The notes below the pieces were generated by a model. The model was not told where the DNA came from and ran no database searches. It worked only from the letters and a program-made list of their open reading frames with translations. From Sorghum bicolor (taxonomy: Eukaryota > Streptophyta > Magnoliopsida > Poales > Poaceae), in NCBI RefSeq assembly GCF_000003195.3, contig NC_012871.2, positions 5,443,997-5,507,996 on the forward strand: a stretch of DNA of 64,000 nt. Direction: 5' to 3'. Positions 1 through 10,423 of this stretch are shown piece after piece (the first letter of the stretch is position 1; each line of letters opens with the position of its first letter). Both the position numbers and the translations under genes were made by a program.

Positions 1-1508
1 TTGTAGACACCAACAATGCTTCCAATCATCTCAGGGACAATGATCATGTTGCGGAGATGGGTCTTCACTGGCTCTGGCTTCTCACCAGCTGGAGCATCCT
101 TTTTCTGTTCAAGGCAGTGAGATAACCAGTGAAAAAAGTGTGTATCAGGTATAAGTAAATGAACTTCCACATGCCATAAGATGAATCAACACAGAACATT
201 GACCGTGTCTTACTGGCACAGAACAGAACTGCAGCAAAAAATACTGTATATTCAGGATAGAATATTTTATCTATCATCATCCCAATAGCCTTCAACAGAA
301 ACAACAATACTATAATTGGGGCAAGGCAGGTTGTAAGACAGTAGGCCAACAAAAAAAATGAAAACTATGCACCATACAGCAAGCAATTCAAAAGTTAGTT
401 ACTTGCAATCACCAAGCTTATTTGTCTACAATCCCAGTAATAAAAACAACAGAACAAATGATATAAGAGCTCTAAAATACAATAATTAACCCTGCTAGAT
501 ATAATAAGATTCATGATCAAAACACTCAGCGCTAGCAACCTCATTTGCAACACAATTCCAGCTACAGTGTAAGTCATCAGAAAACCCAGGGGCACATGAG
601 TTTATCAGATCTGCGAGTAATCATGAATTTCCTTTATAATAGAGAGTTATTTGATGCATCCCCCAATTCCCCCAGCACCCATTTCGGCCAAAGCCTAAAA
701 CAGAGAAAACAGGCATCCTGATTCAATCAACTGCCTAAGTGCCTATCTTCCAAATGCAAATTTACAGTGAAAGAAACACTACAGGCAAAAAGAAAATCTA
801 CAGCCATAGCCACTGGAATTTACTGAAAGTACAACTTGTGAAACCAAGTAGACAAAAAAAGCATGCTACACCACAATCAAACAGATCGAAAGTTCAGAAA
901 CATAAATCTAACTCATTCGAGCAGGACACATTTCTACTTTCTCGAATACTTCTAGCTAAATAAAAAAACACAATCATGCAAAAAAGTACGAGAATAATCC
1001 AATATAAGCATCATATAATCATGAGAGCATAACAGATCCATGCAGTAGCATAACACATCCACGCAATTATGTGGATCGGACCACGCTAGCAAAAAGTGGT
1101 GATGACAATTAAGTGGTTGGAAACTGACCGCCTTGCGCAGCTTCTTGATGAGCGCCATCGGTTTCCTCTTCAAACCCCTCTGGAACCTACCAAAACAAAC
1201 ACATCACATCAGATCTCCGCAAACCAAAATCCCACGGAAACAAACGGATCGCGGCACGAAAGGTACCTTCTCCTGGCGCGCGCGGGGAAGAGCTGGACGA
1301 GGTCGTCGGTGGACATGTCGAGCAGCGCATCGAGGTCGACGCCACGGTAGCTGTACTTGCGGAACGTCCTCTTCTTGGGAGCGCCGGCGGCGACCTCAGG
1401 CTCCACATCGACGTCCGCCTGCGCAGCACAAATTAGTCCTCGTGCGAGTCATAGGGACGCGCTGGATCTTGGAGCTGGATACAACAGTTTCAGCGGGGAA
1501 CTCACCAT
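1..1508 (-). CDS. RPS15: 40S ribosomal protein S15 (uS19), 3' end outside window
   Basis: Small-subunit ribosomal protein of the cytosolic ribosome (uS19 family), located in the 40S head. Visible exons, in transcript order: 1506-1508 (the ATG alone), 1267-1418, 1129-1186 and 1-104 (continuing off the window). The joined frame begins [20 protein letters not shown], then has the family segments [50 protein letters not shown] and SIVGVYN, which I recognise as S15. Introns are GT-AG and phases agree (AG|G between the second and third exons). The first intron starts directly after the ATG (ATG|GTGAG), so the initiator codon is a coding exon by itself. About 106 residues are in the window; the C-terminal third is missing. 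The upstream region has a TATA box, a telo-box and site II motifs, as plant ribosomal protein genes do. Confidence 0.96.
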
Positions 1509-1598
1509 GGTTGAAGTTGAAGCTGGTCGGCGAGGTCGCGGGACGCGGCGGCGGCGGCGGCGGGCGAGGCGCGGAGGCGGCGCGGCGGCTGAGGCGTG

Positions 1599-1799
1599 TA
1601 GGGTTTAGAGAGAGGTGCGCGTGGGAGTGGGAGCTTGTATATATATAGCTGCGCACGGTGGTGGGGCCGTGAAGAGCATTCGTCCAGTTTCGTGGGCTGG
1701 CCTGGATGGATTTTGGGCCGGATGGTATTCAAGAGTGGGCTGAAAAATACATTTCTTGTTGAGCCTAACTCTACCGGGCTCCTTATGGTTATCTGGGCT
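1599..1799 (-). promoter_or_regulatory. RPS15 promoter: TATA box, telo-box, site II elements
   Basis: Read on the minus strand, a TATA run (CTATATATATA) lies at 1638-1648. About 30 bp downstream is CTCTCTCTAAACCCTA, a pyrimidine-rich stretch running into a telo-box (TAAACCCTA, 1599-1607), so transcription probably starts just before the telo-box. Farther upstream are four TGGGCT/TGGGCC site II motifs at 1693-1698, 1714-1719, 1736-1741 and 1794-1799. Telo-box plus site II is the established signature of plant ribosomal-protein promoters. The start site itself is inferred from TATA spacing. Confidence 0.8.
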
Positions 1800-1943
1800 G
1801 GGCATACCAGTGCCTGTCGCATTCTGCAGGCCTAGCCTGTTTTTATAAAACTGCAAACATGGATTCATTTAACTATATATCCCCTAAAAGAAGATAACTA
1901 TATCGCGCATAAACCATCATTATTAGACGCTTATCATTCTATA

Positions 1944-2203
1944 CTCCATCTGGTCCATTTTATCTAACGTAAATTATAATGCTATGGTTTTTAAAATTAT
2001 ACTTTGACTATTTATTTGCTTTATTATATTATATTATTTATGTGTATAAACTTATAATCATTAGATAGTATACTTTCTTGCAAATTTAATCATATAAAAT
2101 TTGTATTATAATAACTAAAAATTATTAGCTTAATTATTGATTAAAAATTTTAAAGTATAAATTTTGATAAGCGTGTGCTTGGGGTAAAATGGATAGGATG
2201 TAG
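1944..2203. mobile_element. Stowaway-like MITE
   Basis: The left end CTCCATCTGGTCCATTTTATC matches the reverse complement of the right end (CTACATCCTATCCATTTTACC). TA dinucleotides flank both sides (1942-1943 and 2204-2205). Length 260 bp, AT-rich, no coding capacity. TIR type and TA duplication fit Stowaway (Tc1/mariner) MITEs. Confidence 0.65.
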
Positions 2204-2245
2204 TAAATTATATGAGCATAAACTACATAAATCCATAACTATAAC

Positions 2246-2696
2246 TCTTATAAAGCTAAACTCCACTAGATGAATTCTCTCTTCATGCAAGGTGTCCACA
2301 TCATTCCCCACTAAGTGACCCACTAAATCTTTTATCTCTTCATGCAAGATGTCCACATCATTTTCCACTAAGTCCATATCATTCCATATTAATTATAAAA
2401 AATAACCATGTCATCTATATCATGTGAAATACTTTAAATGTTTAATATATCCACATACAAGTCATGTACATACACTATTTATTTCATCACCAATTAATTC
2501 CTCTATAATGTAACCAAATATTAGTTTTTGTTTTATTAGCTTAGCAATTTTTTACTAGATCTAATACAATAAAATACATGCATGTCAAATTCATATATGT
2601 ACATACATAATAGACTAAATACCATATAGTAATATTATGTATATAATGATTTATTTTTAAGAAAATTCCGCAGCAACGCGCGGGGAATTCACCTAG
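2246..2696 (+). mobile_element. Non-autonomous Helitron
   Basis: Starts TCTTATAAAGCTAAACTCC and ends in a short GC hairpin followed by CTAG (CAGCAACGCGCGGGGAATTC then ACCTAG at 2691-2696), followed by T. A TC start, a hairpin and a CTRR end without TIRs are Helitron hallmarks. About 450 bp, no protein. The same 5' end and 3' end recur at 9640-10423, which supports the boundaries. The exact 5' base is uncertain because the base before TC is C, not the usual A. Confidence 0.7.
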
Positions 2697-2845
2697 TATC
2701 AAGAACAAGATAGGAAGCTATATGAAGACATTATGGGAAGTAAAAACATTGTTGAAAAATTGTGTTAATGACTTCCATATCAGCGATAGAATCGTATAAA
2801 AACTATATAGAGGATCATTTAGCCTAAGTAAATGGATATTTAGCT

Positions 2846-2966
2846 AGGCTCTGTTTGCTTAAACTTATGTGCTAAGTTTGTCAGCCATTTGGCAGTATTT
2901 TTCTCTCACAACAAATTAGCAAATAGTACTTTTAGCCAAAACTTTTCAGACAAGCAAATGGACTCT
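2846..2966. mobile_element. Short fold-back MITE (GTTTGCTT family)
   Basis: A ~120-bp AT-rich element bounded by CTCTGTTTGCTTAAACTTAT and an inverse of it near TTTTCAGACAAGCAAATGGA. The core TTTTTCTCTCACAACAAATTAG recurs at 36792, 39655, 40639 and 49387, so this is a dispersed family. I did not find a convincing target duplication here, so the superfamily is left open. Confidence 0.5.
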
Positions 2967-3068
2967 ATCTAATATAATATTAAAAGAATTTTTTCCTATT
3001 TTTAATTTATTTCTCTACAGACTAACAAAAGAACAGATAGAATGGGAGATGGAAAGTACTCCCTCTAC

Positions 3069-3606
3069 TAAAGATGGCAACGGGTACAGATTACCCGCGT
3101 GCTCGCGGGTAAAAACCTGGTAGAGTGAAGGTACGGGTACAATTTTGTGCCCGCGGGTGTGGGTGCGGGTTTGTAGTTCAACCCAACGGGTAAAAACTTA
3201 TGAGCATAGAAAACTTATACTCGTGCCCACTTCACCCATAAACCCGCTCTAACCTCGTGATATATAGGTCCCTTCTTATACTATATATAAAGGAAACAAC
3301 ATAGTTTTATGATTTCTTCCATGTATCTATTTATATATAAGAGAACTATTTTAATGTTGGTACAATGCTAGGTAGTTTTGATTTTCATACATAAACTCCT
3401 TTCTATAATCTATGCATGTATTATTAATTTATTATTATGCAGATTCACGAGTACGTCTATGGATATTCTGTGCTCGTGGGTACGGGCGTGGGTGTAAACT
3501 TCTACCCGTGGCGGGTTGCGGATGCAGGTGCGGGTTTGGTATTCAACCCACGAGTGTGGGTCTATATATCTTCCACCCGCGGGTAATATGCCTGTTGCCG
3601 TCTATA
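3069..3606. mobile_element. hAT-type MITE with perfect 8-bp TSD
   Basis: The inverted ends TAAAGATGGCAACGGGTAC and TATAGACGGCAACAGG (reverse complement of the right end) are bordered by an exact 8-bp duplication, CCCTCTAC, at 3061-3068 and 3607-3614. Length 538 bp. The interior is rich in CCCGCGGGT-type words near both ends and AT-rich in the middle; no transposase. An 8-bp duplication with GGCAAC-type TIRs fits the hAT superfamily. Confidence 0.85.
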
Positions 3607-3614
3607 CCCTCTAC

Positions 3615-3955
3615 GACTCTACAAGCCACATGAGAAGAGCAGATGTGGGCAACATTGATGAGAAAAATATATTTAGATAGTCCACTTAAACAAAGTAAAA
3701 ATGCACTCGGTGTTCTTAAACTTTTATGGATTATTACTTAGGTTTTCTAACTAAAAAGTGATAATTTATGTTTGACTAAAGATGATCATCTAGATCTTCA
3801 ATATACTATTGTGATTGACTAAAGGTCCAAACCTGTCACACCGTCGCCAGCTTTCTATGTGACCATGTCACACCACTCTTTGTTTGTTCCATTGGTACTG
3901 AGCATGTGCCTCTAGAGCACAAGCATAGTCGCAAGGCCGATGCTCGATGGGTAGT
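3615..3955. other. Intergenic stretch, nothing recognised
   Basis: AT-rich sequence between the hAT MITE and the outer solo LTR. No ORF of note, no repeat boundary and no RNA gene that I can support. Confidence 0.6.
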
Positions 3956-3960
3956 GCAGG

Positions 3961-6900
3961 TGAAAGGTCCTAATATGGCTAGAGGGGGGTGAATAGCCTA
4001 TTTAAAAATTCTACAAACACACTAGAGCAAGAGGTTAGTAAATAACAAAGCGAAACTTTTTGCTCTAGCTCTAAAGGGGTGTTTGCAAGCCACTTATCCA
4101 ACAATTCTAGTTGATATGATCACTAGGCACACAAGAGCTATGTCACTACAAGCTACACTAGTGAACTAGGCTACACAAGGCAAGACTATCAAATAAACTA
4201 GTTACACTACAATGCGGTAAGTAAATGGAGAGGAAGAGATATTTATACCGCTGTGTAGGGGATGAACCAATCACAATAATATAAATTTCAATCACCGGAA
4301 GAAATCCAAAGAACAATCACAATAGAGACACATGATTTTCTCCCGAGGTTCACGTGCTTGTCGGCACGCTACATCCCCGTTGTGTCGACCAACACTTGGT
4401 GGTTCGGTGGCTAAGAGGTGTAGCACGAACCTCGTCCTCACTAGGACACCACAAGAACCTACCCACAAGTGAGGTAGCTCAATGACATGAGCAATCCACT
4501 AATGTTGCCTTTGGCTCTCCGCCGAGGTAGGCACAAACCTCTCACAATCGCCGGAAGATGGTCACGAACAATCACCAACTCGTGTCAATCCTCCTCCGCT
4601 GTTCCAAGCCATCTAGGTGGCGGCAACCACCAAGAGTAACAAGAAAACCGCAGCTAGAACGATCCCCAAGTGCCACTAGATGCAATCACTCAAGCAAATG
4701 CACTTCGAATCACTTCCAATCTCACAAAGATGAATAATCTATGAAGAAGATGAGTGGGAGGTGTTTGCTTAGGCTCACAAGTATGTCAAGTATGCTAAAA
4801 TGCCAAGAGAGTGAGCCCCAAACCGGCCAACATGTATTTATAAGCCCCTCAAACAAATAGAGTCGTTGGCTCTTTCACTAGGCAAAACACGGGGTCACCG
4901 GACTCACTGAAAGCCCAAGTTTGGTTTTGGTAATTAATGACACCAAGTTGCTAATGCTTTGTGTTTAAGTGATTTGAGTTAGGCATAGCAACACATGTGA
5001 TGAAGGTGCATGGTGGCATGGAAAGGTGGCCACATAATCATAAAGGGATGAAGCATGAAGTGGAGATCATGGTGATAGACGAGGAGCAAAGTTATCAAGG
5101 CAAAGGTATAAACATAGGGTTTTACTTTTGCCGGTCTAAGATGAGTAGAGAAGTAATTGACCGGGTTTTGAATAGACAGCCGACTATCAAGAGGGGAAAT
5201 CATGGTTATCTCTCGAATCAAGTGCTACTAGGTTCATATCCTGAGCATATGCATTAGGATCTAGTAAAGTGCTAACTTAACTCCTTTGTGAAAATGTTTG
5301 TGAAAAGCTAACACACATGCACTTTGGTGGTGGACACTTGTTGGTGTTAGCACATTTGCAAAGGAGGTGGTTTTCCTAGGGTTGAGAGGGGTGTGGATTC
5401 AGCGCTTTTGAGAAAAATAAGTGTATATTTTCTATTGCGCCCGTGGGAAATTTGGAGAAGTCGCGGGAGTGTTTTCTCTTTGAGAAACACTCACCGGATG
5501 CTGAGTGCGGAGGCACCGGACGCTGGCCTCAGCGTCCGGTGTGCTTGACCCTGCTAGGGTTGAGCACCGGACGCACTCTGAGAACGTCCGGTGGTAAGCG
5601 TCCGGTGTGAGGGGTTTTTGCAACCCTCTCTGCGCACGAGTCCGGTGAGCACCGGACCGTCCGGTGCCCAGCGTCCGGTGAGGTCGCGAGTTTGACACCC
5701 TCTCTGCGCACGAGTCCGGTGAGCACCGGACCGTCCGGTGTGGACTTGCAGAGCGTCCGGTGTGTTGCAGGTAGCCGTTAGAAACTGTCGTGCGAGATTC
5801 AAGTTCGACACGTGGCCAACTCCAGTGCACCGGACGCTGGGGGTCGAGCGTCCGGTGCTCACTTAGTAGCATCCGGTGCCCCCGTTTCAGCCCAGTGAAA
5901 GTGGCCAACGGCTAGTTTCTTTGAGGGGCTTATAAATAGTTGGTGGCCGGCTTTGGGAGGTTCTCTCTTGCACATTTTGATTACCTGAGACATACTTTGA
6001 GCTAGAGAACACTCCCTCCACTCATCTCCTTGCTTGATTGCTAACCCTAGTGAGATTGAGTGAGATTCAAGTGCATTGCTTTGAGAGTTGCATTTAGTGG
6101 CACTTGATTCTTGAGTTTGCTGCGGATTTCTTGTTACTCTTGGGTGTTTCCCGACGCCCTAGACGGCTTGGAGCAGCGGTGGTGTTGAGCTCGTGATTGG
6201 AGATTGTTTCGAGCCTCACCAAGTGACTTGTGAGGGGTTTTTGAGCCTTCCCCGCGGGAGATCGCAATTGGCTACTCTAGTGGATTGCTCGTGGCTTGGA
6301 GGATCCCCATCTTGTGAGTGGATGTGCGGCACCCGCTGAGGGTTTGGCTTTGGATTGCCAATTAGCTCGTGATCCATCAAGTGGGTGTATCGCCACAACG
6401 AGGAGTAGCTTGCCGGGAAGCAAGTGAACCTCGGTAAAAAATCTTGTGTCATCTCTTGCCGAGGTTTCTCTTGTGATTGTACACGTGATTGATTGGATAT
6501 ATTTCTACTCTACAACGTAGGTATAACAATCACTCCCCTCTCTTTTACCTTTGTGTATACCTTGCTAGTTGTGTAGCTTGTTTAGCTTAGCTTTCTTGTT
6601 TAGAAGTGTAGCAAGCTTCTAGTTGTGCTTTCTTGTTGTAACTAGTGTTTAACTTTCTTGCTAGACTTGTGTAGGTGGCTTGCATAGCTTAGTTGTGCTA
6701 GTGCTAGAATAGCTTCGCGTTTTGTTTTACTAATCAACTTGTCTAGTTGAAGTTTGTAGAATTTTTAAATAGGCTATTCACCCCCCCTCTAGCCATTTGG
6801 ACCTTACACTCACTACAGGTGAGGCACCGGACGTTGGAATAGAGCGTCCGGTGCTCCAAAAGCAGCCACGTGTTAGCTCTTTGAATCTCACGCGTTGAAC

Positions 6901-7849
6901 TCTAACGGTCACCTGCATAGCACCAGACGCAGTCAAGTGAGCACCGGACGCGTTCGGTACTCACCGAACCCGTGCGCAGAGAGGTCTACAGAGATGCTCG
7001 ATCAACGGACGCTGAGCACCGGACCATCCGGTGCTCACCGGTTTCATACGCAGGGAGGTTCACAAACAGTCCGCACATCGAACTCGTACCACCAGACGCA
7101 CCCTGAGCGTCCGGTGCTCTCAGTCGGAGATGCCCACCGAGGTCAGACCACACCGGACGCACAAATAGGGTCACACCTGCGTCCGGTGTCTAGCGTATGG
7201 TGCCTAACCCTAGCTAAGCCAGGCACTGACAGCACATCGGACACACAGACACAGCGTCCGGTGCTTCCGCGGCTAGCGTACGGCACTCCCGCGACTTCTC
7301 CAAATTTTCCACCGGCGCAATAGAAAATATGCATTTCATTTTCTTAAAAAGCGAGAGAAACCGATCCTCTCTCTACCCTTCAAACTCCACCTCCTTCTCA
7401 AAGTGTGCCAAAACCACAGAGTGTGTACCAACATGTGTACGTGTGTTAGCATTTTCACAATCATTTTCTTCGAAGGAGTTAAGTTAGCTCACTAGGTTCT
7501 AAATGCATGCACAAGAACAATGACACCTAGTGGCACTTGATAATCGCTTAGCCAAAGAATTCTCCTCTTTATAGTATGGCTATCTATCCTAAATGTGATC
7601 ACACCCTCTATGGTGTCTTGATCACCAAAACTAAAACCCTAAGCAATACCTTTGCCTCGAACTTCATAGGGTTTTGTTTTTCTCTTTCTTCTTTTCCAAG
7701 TTGAGCACTTGATTATTTTGTGGTCATCACCATGATCATCTCTTGCTCCATCACTTGGCATGTACCAACCTCATTAAGTCTACACACACTTAGTATAGAG
7801 GTTAGTGCTAGGGTTTCATCAATTATCCAAAACAAAACTAGGGCTTTCA
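3961..7849 (-). mobile_element. Solo LTR (outer copy), interrupted by a second solo LTR
   Basis: On the minus strand it starts TGAAAGCCCTAG (at 7849) and ends GGACCTTTCA (at 3961), so TG...CA with a 6-bp TGAAAG/CTTTCA inverted end. The 5-bp target duplication GCAGG is exact at 3956-3960 and 7850-7854. The copy is split by a plus-strand LTR at 4908-6808; the two pieces (3961-4907 and 6814-7849) sum to ~1.98 kb, close to the other copies. The GC-rich middle has repeated CACCGGAC/GTCCGGTG words and the rest is AT-rich. No gag, pol or PBS remains, so it is a recombined solo LTR. Superfamily unknown. Confidence 0.9.
4908..6808 (+). mobile_element. Solo LTR nested in the outer solo LTR
   Basis: A 1901-bp TG...CA unit of the same family, in the opposite orientation. 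The exact 5-bp duplication CTCAC (4903-4907 and 6809-6813) shows it inserted into the older LTR. The U3-like half has a ~400-bp block (5485-5890) with at least fifteen CACCGGAC or GTCCGGTG words, partly as near-palindromes such as CACCGGACCGTCCGGTG. It is followed by a TATA box (TTATAAATAG near 5930) and an AT-rich tail ending near GGACCTTACA. Long open frames across the GC block are by-products of the repeated word, not genes. Confidence 0.92.
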
Positions 7850-7854
7850 GCAGG

Positions 7855-8329
7855 CCAGTATGTGGGCACAGACTCAAGGCAGACTCAGGACGAGAGAGTG
7901 AAAGTGGAGGAGAAAAGGAGTGAGGAAGGTTTTTTTCTCTAAATTTCACCTATCCTCGTCTACACTGGAACAACCACGTAGGTATATAGAGGTGACGTGG
8001 TAGGATTTGAACCTCTGCTCGATTGTGGCTTTAGTTGAAAGACCCTATAGAAATTTTTTAGTTCAAGGACTCAGGTAAGAATCCATAATAGATTGAGGAT
8101 CCAAATAGTTTAAGGACCCACGTGGGAACTATATAGATGTTGTTGTAATACGCTATTGTTTTGGAGATTTTTTTATTTTGAAGATCCTCTAAATCTAGGT
8201 TTTTAGATATCAAGTCTTAAACTCAATCTTTAAAACTTAGTTTGGATTATAAGATGATGGAATGACAAAACAAACAGCATGTTGTGCAACAATTATCTTT
8301 GTGTAGATTGAAAATAGGGTAATTGCACT
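7855..8329. other. Intergenic stretch, nothing recognised
   Basis: AT-rich DNA after the LTR target duplication. No gene or repeat boundary that I can support. Confidence 0.5.
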
Positions 8330-8562
8330 TAGTGGGTGATGATGTGGATAGCTTTTACACATGACTGATGATGTGGAGAATTTTAGCATTGAGTGGGGAT
8401 GACATAGATAGCTTTCACTAAATCAGAAGTTAGTAGGGGATTATGTGGATAGCTTGTAGTTGAGATTGAAAGCTAGTGGGTGGATGACGTGGCTATTAGT
8501 GAGGAATGACATTGATAATTTACATGATATGGTCGAAATCTAATGGTTTTTGTTTTTATAAG
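8330..8562 (-). mobile_element. Truncated Helitron 5' region
   Basis: The reverse complement of the right edge (ACTTATAAAAACAAAAACCA...) aligns with the Helitron 5' end seen at 2246. The interior repeats the GATGTGGATAGCTTTTA-type words of the neighbouring element at 8566-9127. No CTAG end is visible on the left, so the 3' part appears to be lost. Confidence 0.45.
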
Positions 8563-8565
8563 TTG

Positions 8566-9127
8566 CTAGAAGGATAACCCATGCGTTCCTATGGGGATAA
8601 AAAGTTTGGAATAAAACTTGGACAATCAATGGTTATTGGCTTATGCGTGATTCATTAGCACGAATAGTGTCCATGAAGTTGTACACTGTTATAAGTGTAT
8701 GTTAGCGTATCATATGCTCACTGATGTAGGCATTGTGTCTTGCTAATGTGTAGGTAGCTTGCATGAAGATATAGCCAACCAAAGAAATCATGCTTTCTAT
8801 TGCATGGTAACATATCTCCCCCTTTATTCATAGAATTATTGGCAAACGACACCTAAGATGTTGGGACAACCAAGCAAATAACATGATGTAAATGCCTTGT
8901 ATTTTGATATATTGAAGATAATAATTGCATTAGTGGGGATAACATAGAATGCTTTTGCACTTATTAGTGGGTTGGTGTGGACAGTTCTAGCATTTAGTAG
9001 AATATGAGTGGATTACTTGCATGAAGAGATTCAAAATGAGCGGGGACATGATGTGGCATTTAGTGATAAATGACGTGGATAGCTTGCATGTTGAGATTAA
9101 AAGTTAATGTGGATTTTCTTTTATAGA
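8566..9127 (-). mobile_element. Helitron-like element whose 5' end abuts a microsatellite
   Basis: On the minus strand the 3' end is CATGGGTTATCCTTCTAG (CTAG at 8566-8569) and the 5' end is TCTATAAAAGAAAATCCACA. The interior has the spaced motif 'GCAAGCTATCCACGTCATT..CACTAAATG' that matches the family at 2246 in layout. The 5' end runs straight into the GATATA hexamer array at 9122. No coding capacity. Confidence 0.6.
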
Positions 9128-9233
9128 TATAGATATAGATATAGATATAGATATAGATATAGATATAGATATAGATATAGATATAGATATAGATATAGAT
9201 ATAGATATAGATATAGATATAGATATAGATATA
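9122..9233. repeat. Microsatellite (GATATA)n, about 18 units
   Basis: Near-perfect tandem hexamer GATATA over ~110 bp, followed to about 9320 by a degraded tail of the same kind (GATACAGATACA...). ORFs through it (repeated YR or SI dipeptides) are artefacts. It sits exactly at the 5' end of the Helitron on its left. Confidence 0.95.
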
Positions 9234-9423
9234 ACAGATATAGATACATATATATACGATACGGATACGCATACAGATATAGATACAGATACAGATACAA
9301 ATACAGATATAGATATAGATAAAATTAGTCCATACTCAAATTTGATTGGTAAATGTTCTGTCATTAATTCACCAAAACTTACTTAGGGGAGCATAGATGA
9401 ACTTTCACACCTTCCCTCCATCC

Positions 9424-9636
9424 ATATCATATCATATCATATCATATCATATCATATCATATCATATCATATCATATCATATCATATCATATCATATCAT
9501 ATCATATCATATCATATCATATCATATCATATCATATCATATCATATCATATCATATCATATCATATCATATCATATCATATCATATCATATCATATCAT
9601 ATCATATCATATCATATCATATCATATCATATCATA
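9424..9636. repeat. Microsatellite (ATATC)n, about 42 units
   Basis: An uninterrupted tandem pentamer ATATC/ATCAT over ~213 bp, ending in ATACTCTTATAAAGC, which is the 5' end of a Helitron copy. Because 5 is not a multiple of 3, all frames can stay open, giving the spurious repeated SYHII peptide. Confidence 0.97.
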
Positions 9637-9639
9637 TAC

Positions 9640-10423
9640 TCTTATAAAGCTAAACTTCACTAGATAATTTCTCTCTTCATACAAGGTGTCTACATCATTC
9701 TCCACTAAGTGACCCACTAAATGTTTTTTCTCTTCATACAAGGTGTTCACATCATTCTCCACTAAGTTTATGTTATCTCATATTAATTACTAAAAATATT
9801 CATGTCATCTATATCATGTTATAATCTTATAAAGCAACCCCACTAGATGATTTCTCTCTTCATACAAGGTGTCCACATTATTCTCCACTAAGTGACCCAC
9901 TAAATGTTTTATTTCTTCATATAAGGTGTTCACATCATTTACCACTATAAGTCTATGTTATCTTATATTAATTACTAAAAATATATATCATTTATATCAT
10001 ATTATACTCTTATAAAGCTAAATCTCACTAGATGATTTCTCTCTTCATGCAAGACGTCCACATTATTCTCCACCAAGTGACCCACTAAATGTTTTATCTC
10101 TTCATGCAAGGTGTTAACATCATTCCTCACTAAGTCTACGTCATTTATATCATGTGAAATACTTTAAATATTTAATCTATTAATATACAAGTCATCTGCG
10201 TACACTATTTATTTCATCACTTATTCCTTTATAATGTAATCAAATAATCTATATTTTTTCTTCTATTACCTTTGTGATTGTTTACCAGATCTAATATAAT
10301 AAAATAACATGCAAGTCAAAATCATATATATGTATACACAATATACTGAATATCGTATCAATGCTATGTATGCAATGACTTACTTTTAAAAAAATCTCGT
10401 AGCAACACGGGGGATTCACCTAG
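9640..10423 (+). mobile_element. Helitron with two extra tandem copies of its 5' end
   Basis: TCTTATAAAGC begins three units, at 9640, 9825 and 10008. The first two are ~184 bp long and repeat only the 5' portion (CACTAGAT..TTTCTCTCTTCAT..CAAGGTGTCCACAT..CTCCACTAAGTGACCC). The third continues to a full 3' end (GTAGCAACACGGGGGATTC then ACCTAG, 10418-10423). Each truncated unit stops near a TATATCAT word that resembles the upstream (ATATC)n array. Related to the copy at 2246. Confidence 0.7.

Noticed and set aside
5432..7334. Open frames of 60-158 codons through the LTR GC block (also at 12406 and 14829)
   Set aside because: They encode shifts of the repeated CACCGGAC word (TGR, PDA, HRT repeats) and occur in several frames on both strands.
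8010..8030. tRNA T-arm-like word (GGATTTGAACC)
   Set aside because: No acceptor, D or anticodon arm around it.
9424..9636. CRISPR-like array
   Set aside because: A 5-bp unit without spacers; a plant nuclear microsatellite.
9104..9663. Repeat-peptide ORFs (YRYR, SISI, SYHII)
   Set aside because: Direct translation of microsatellites.
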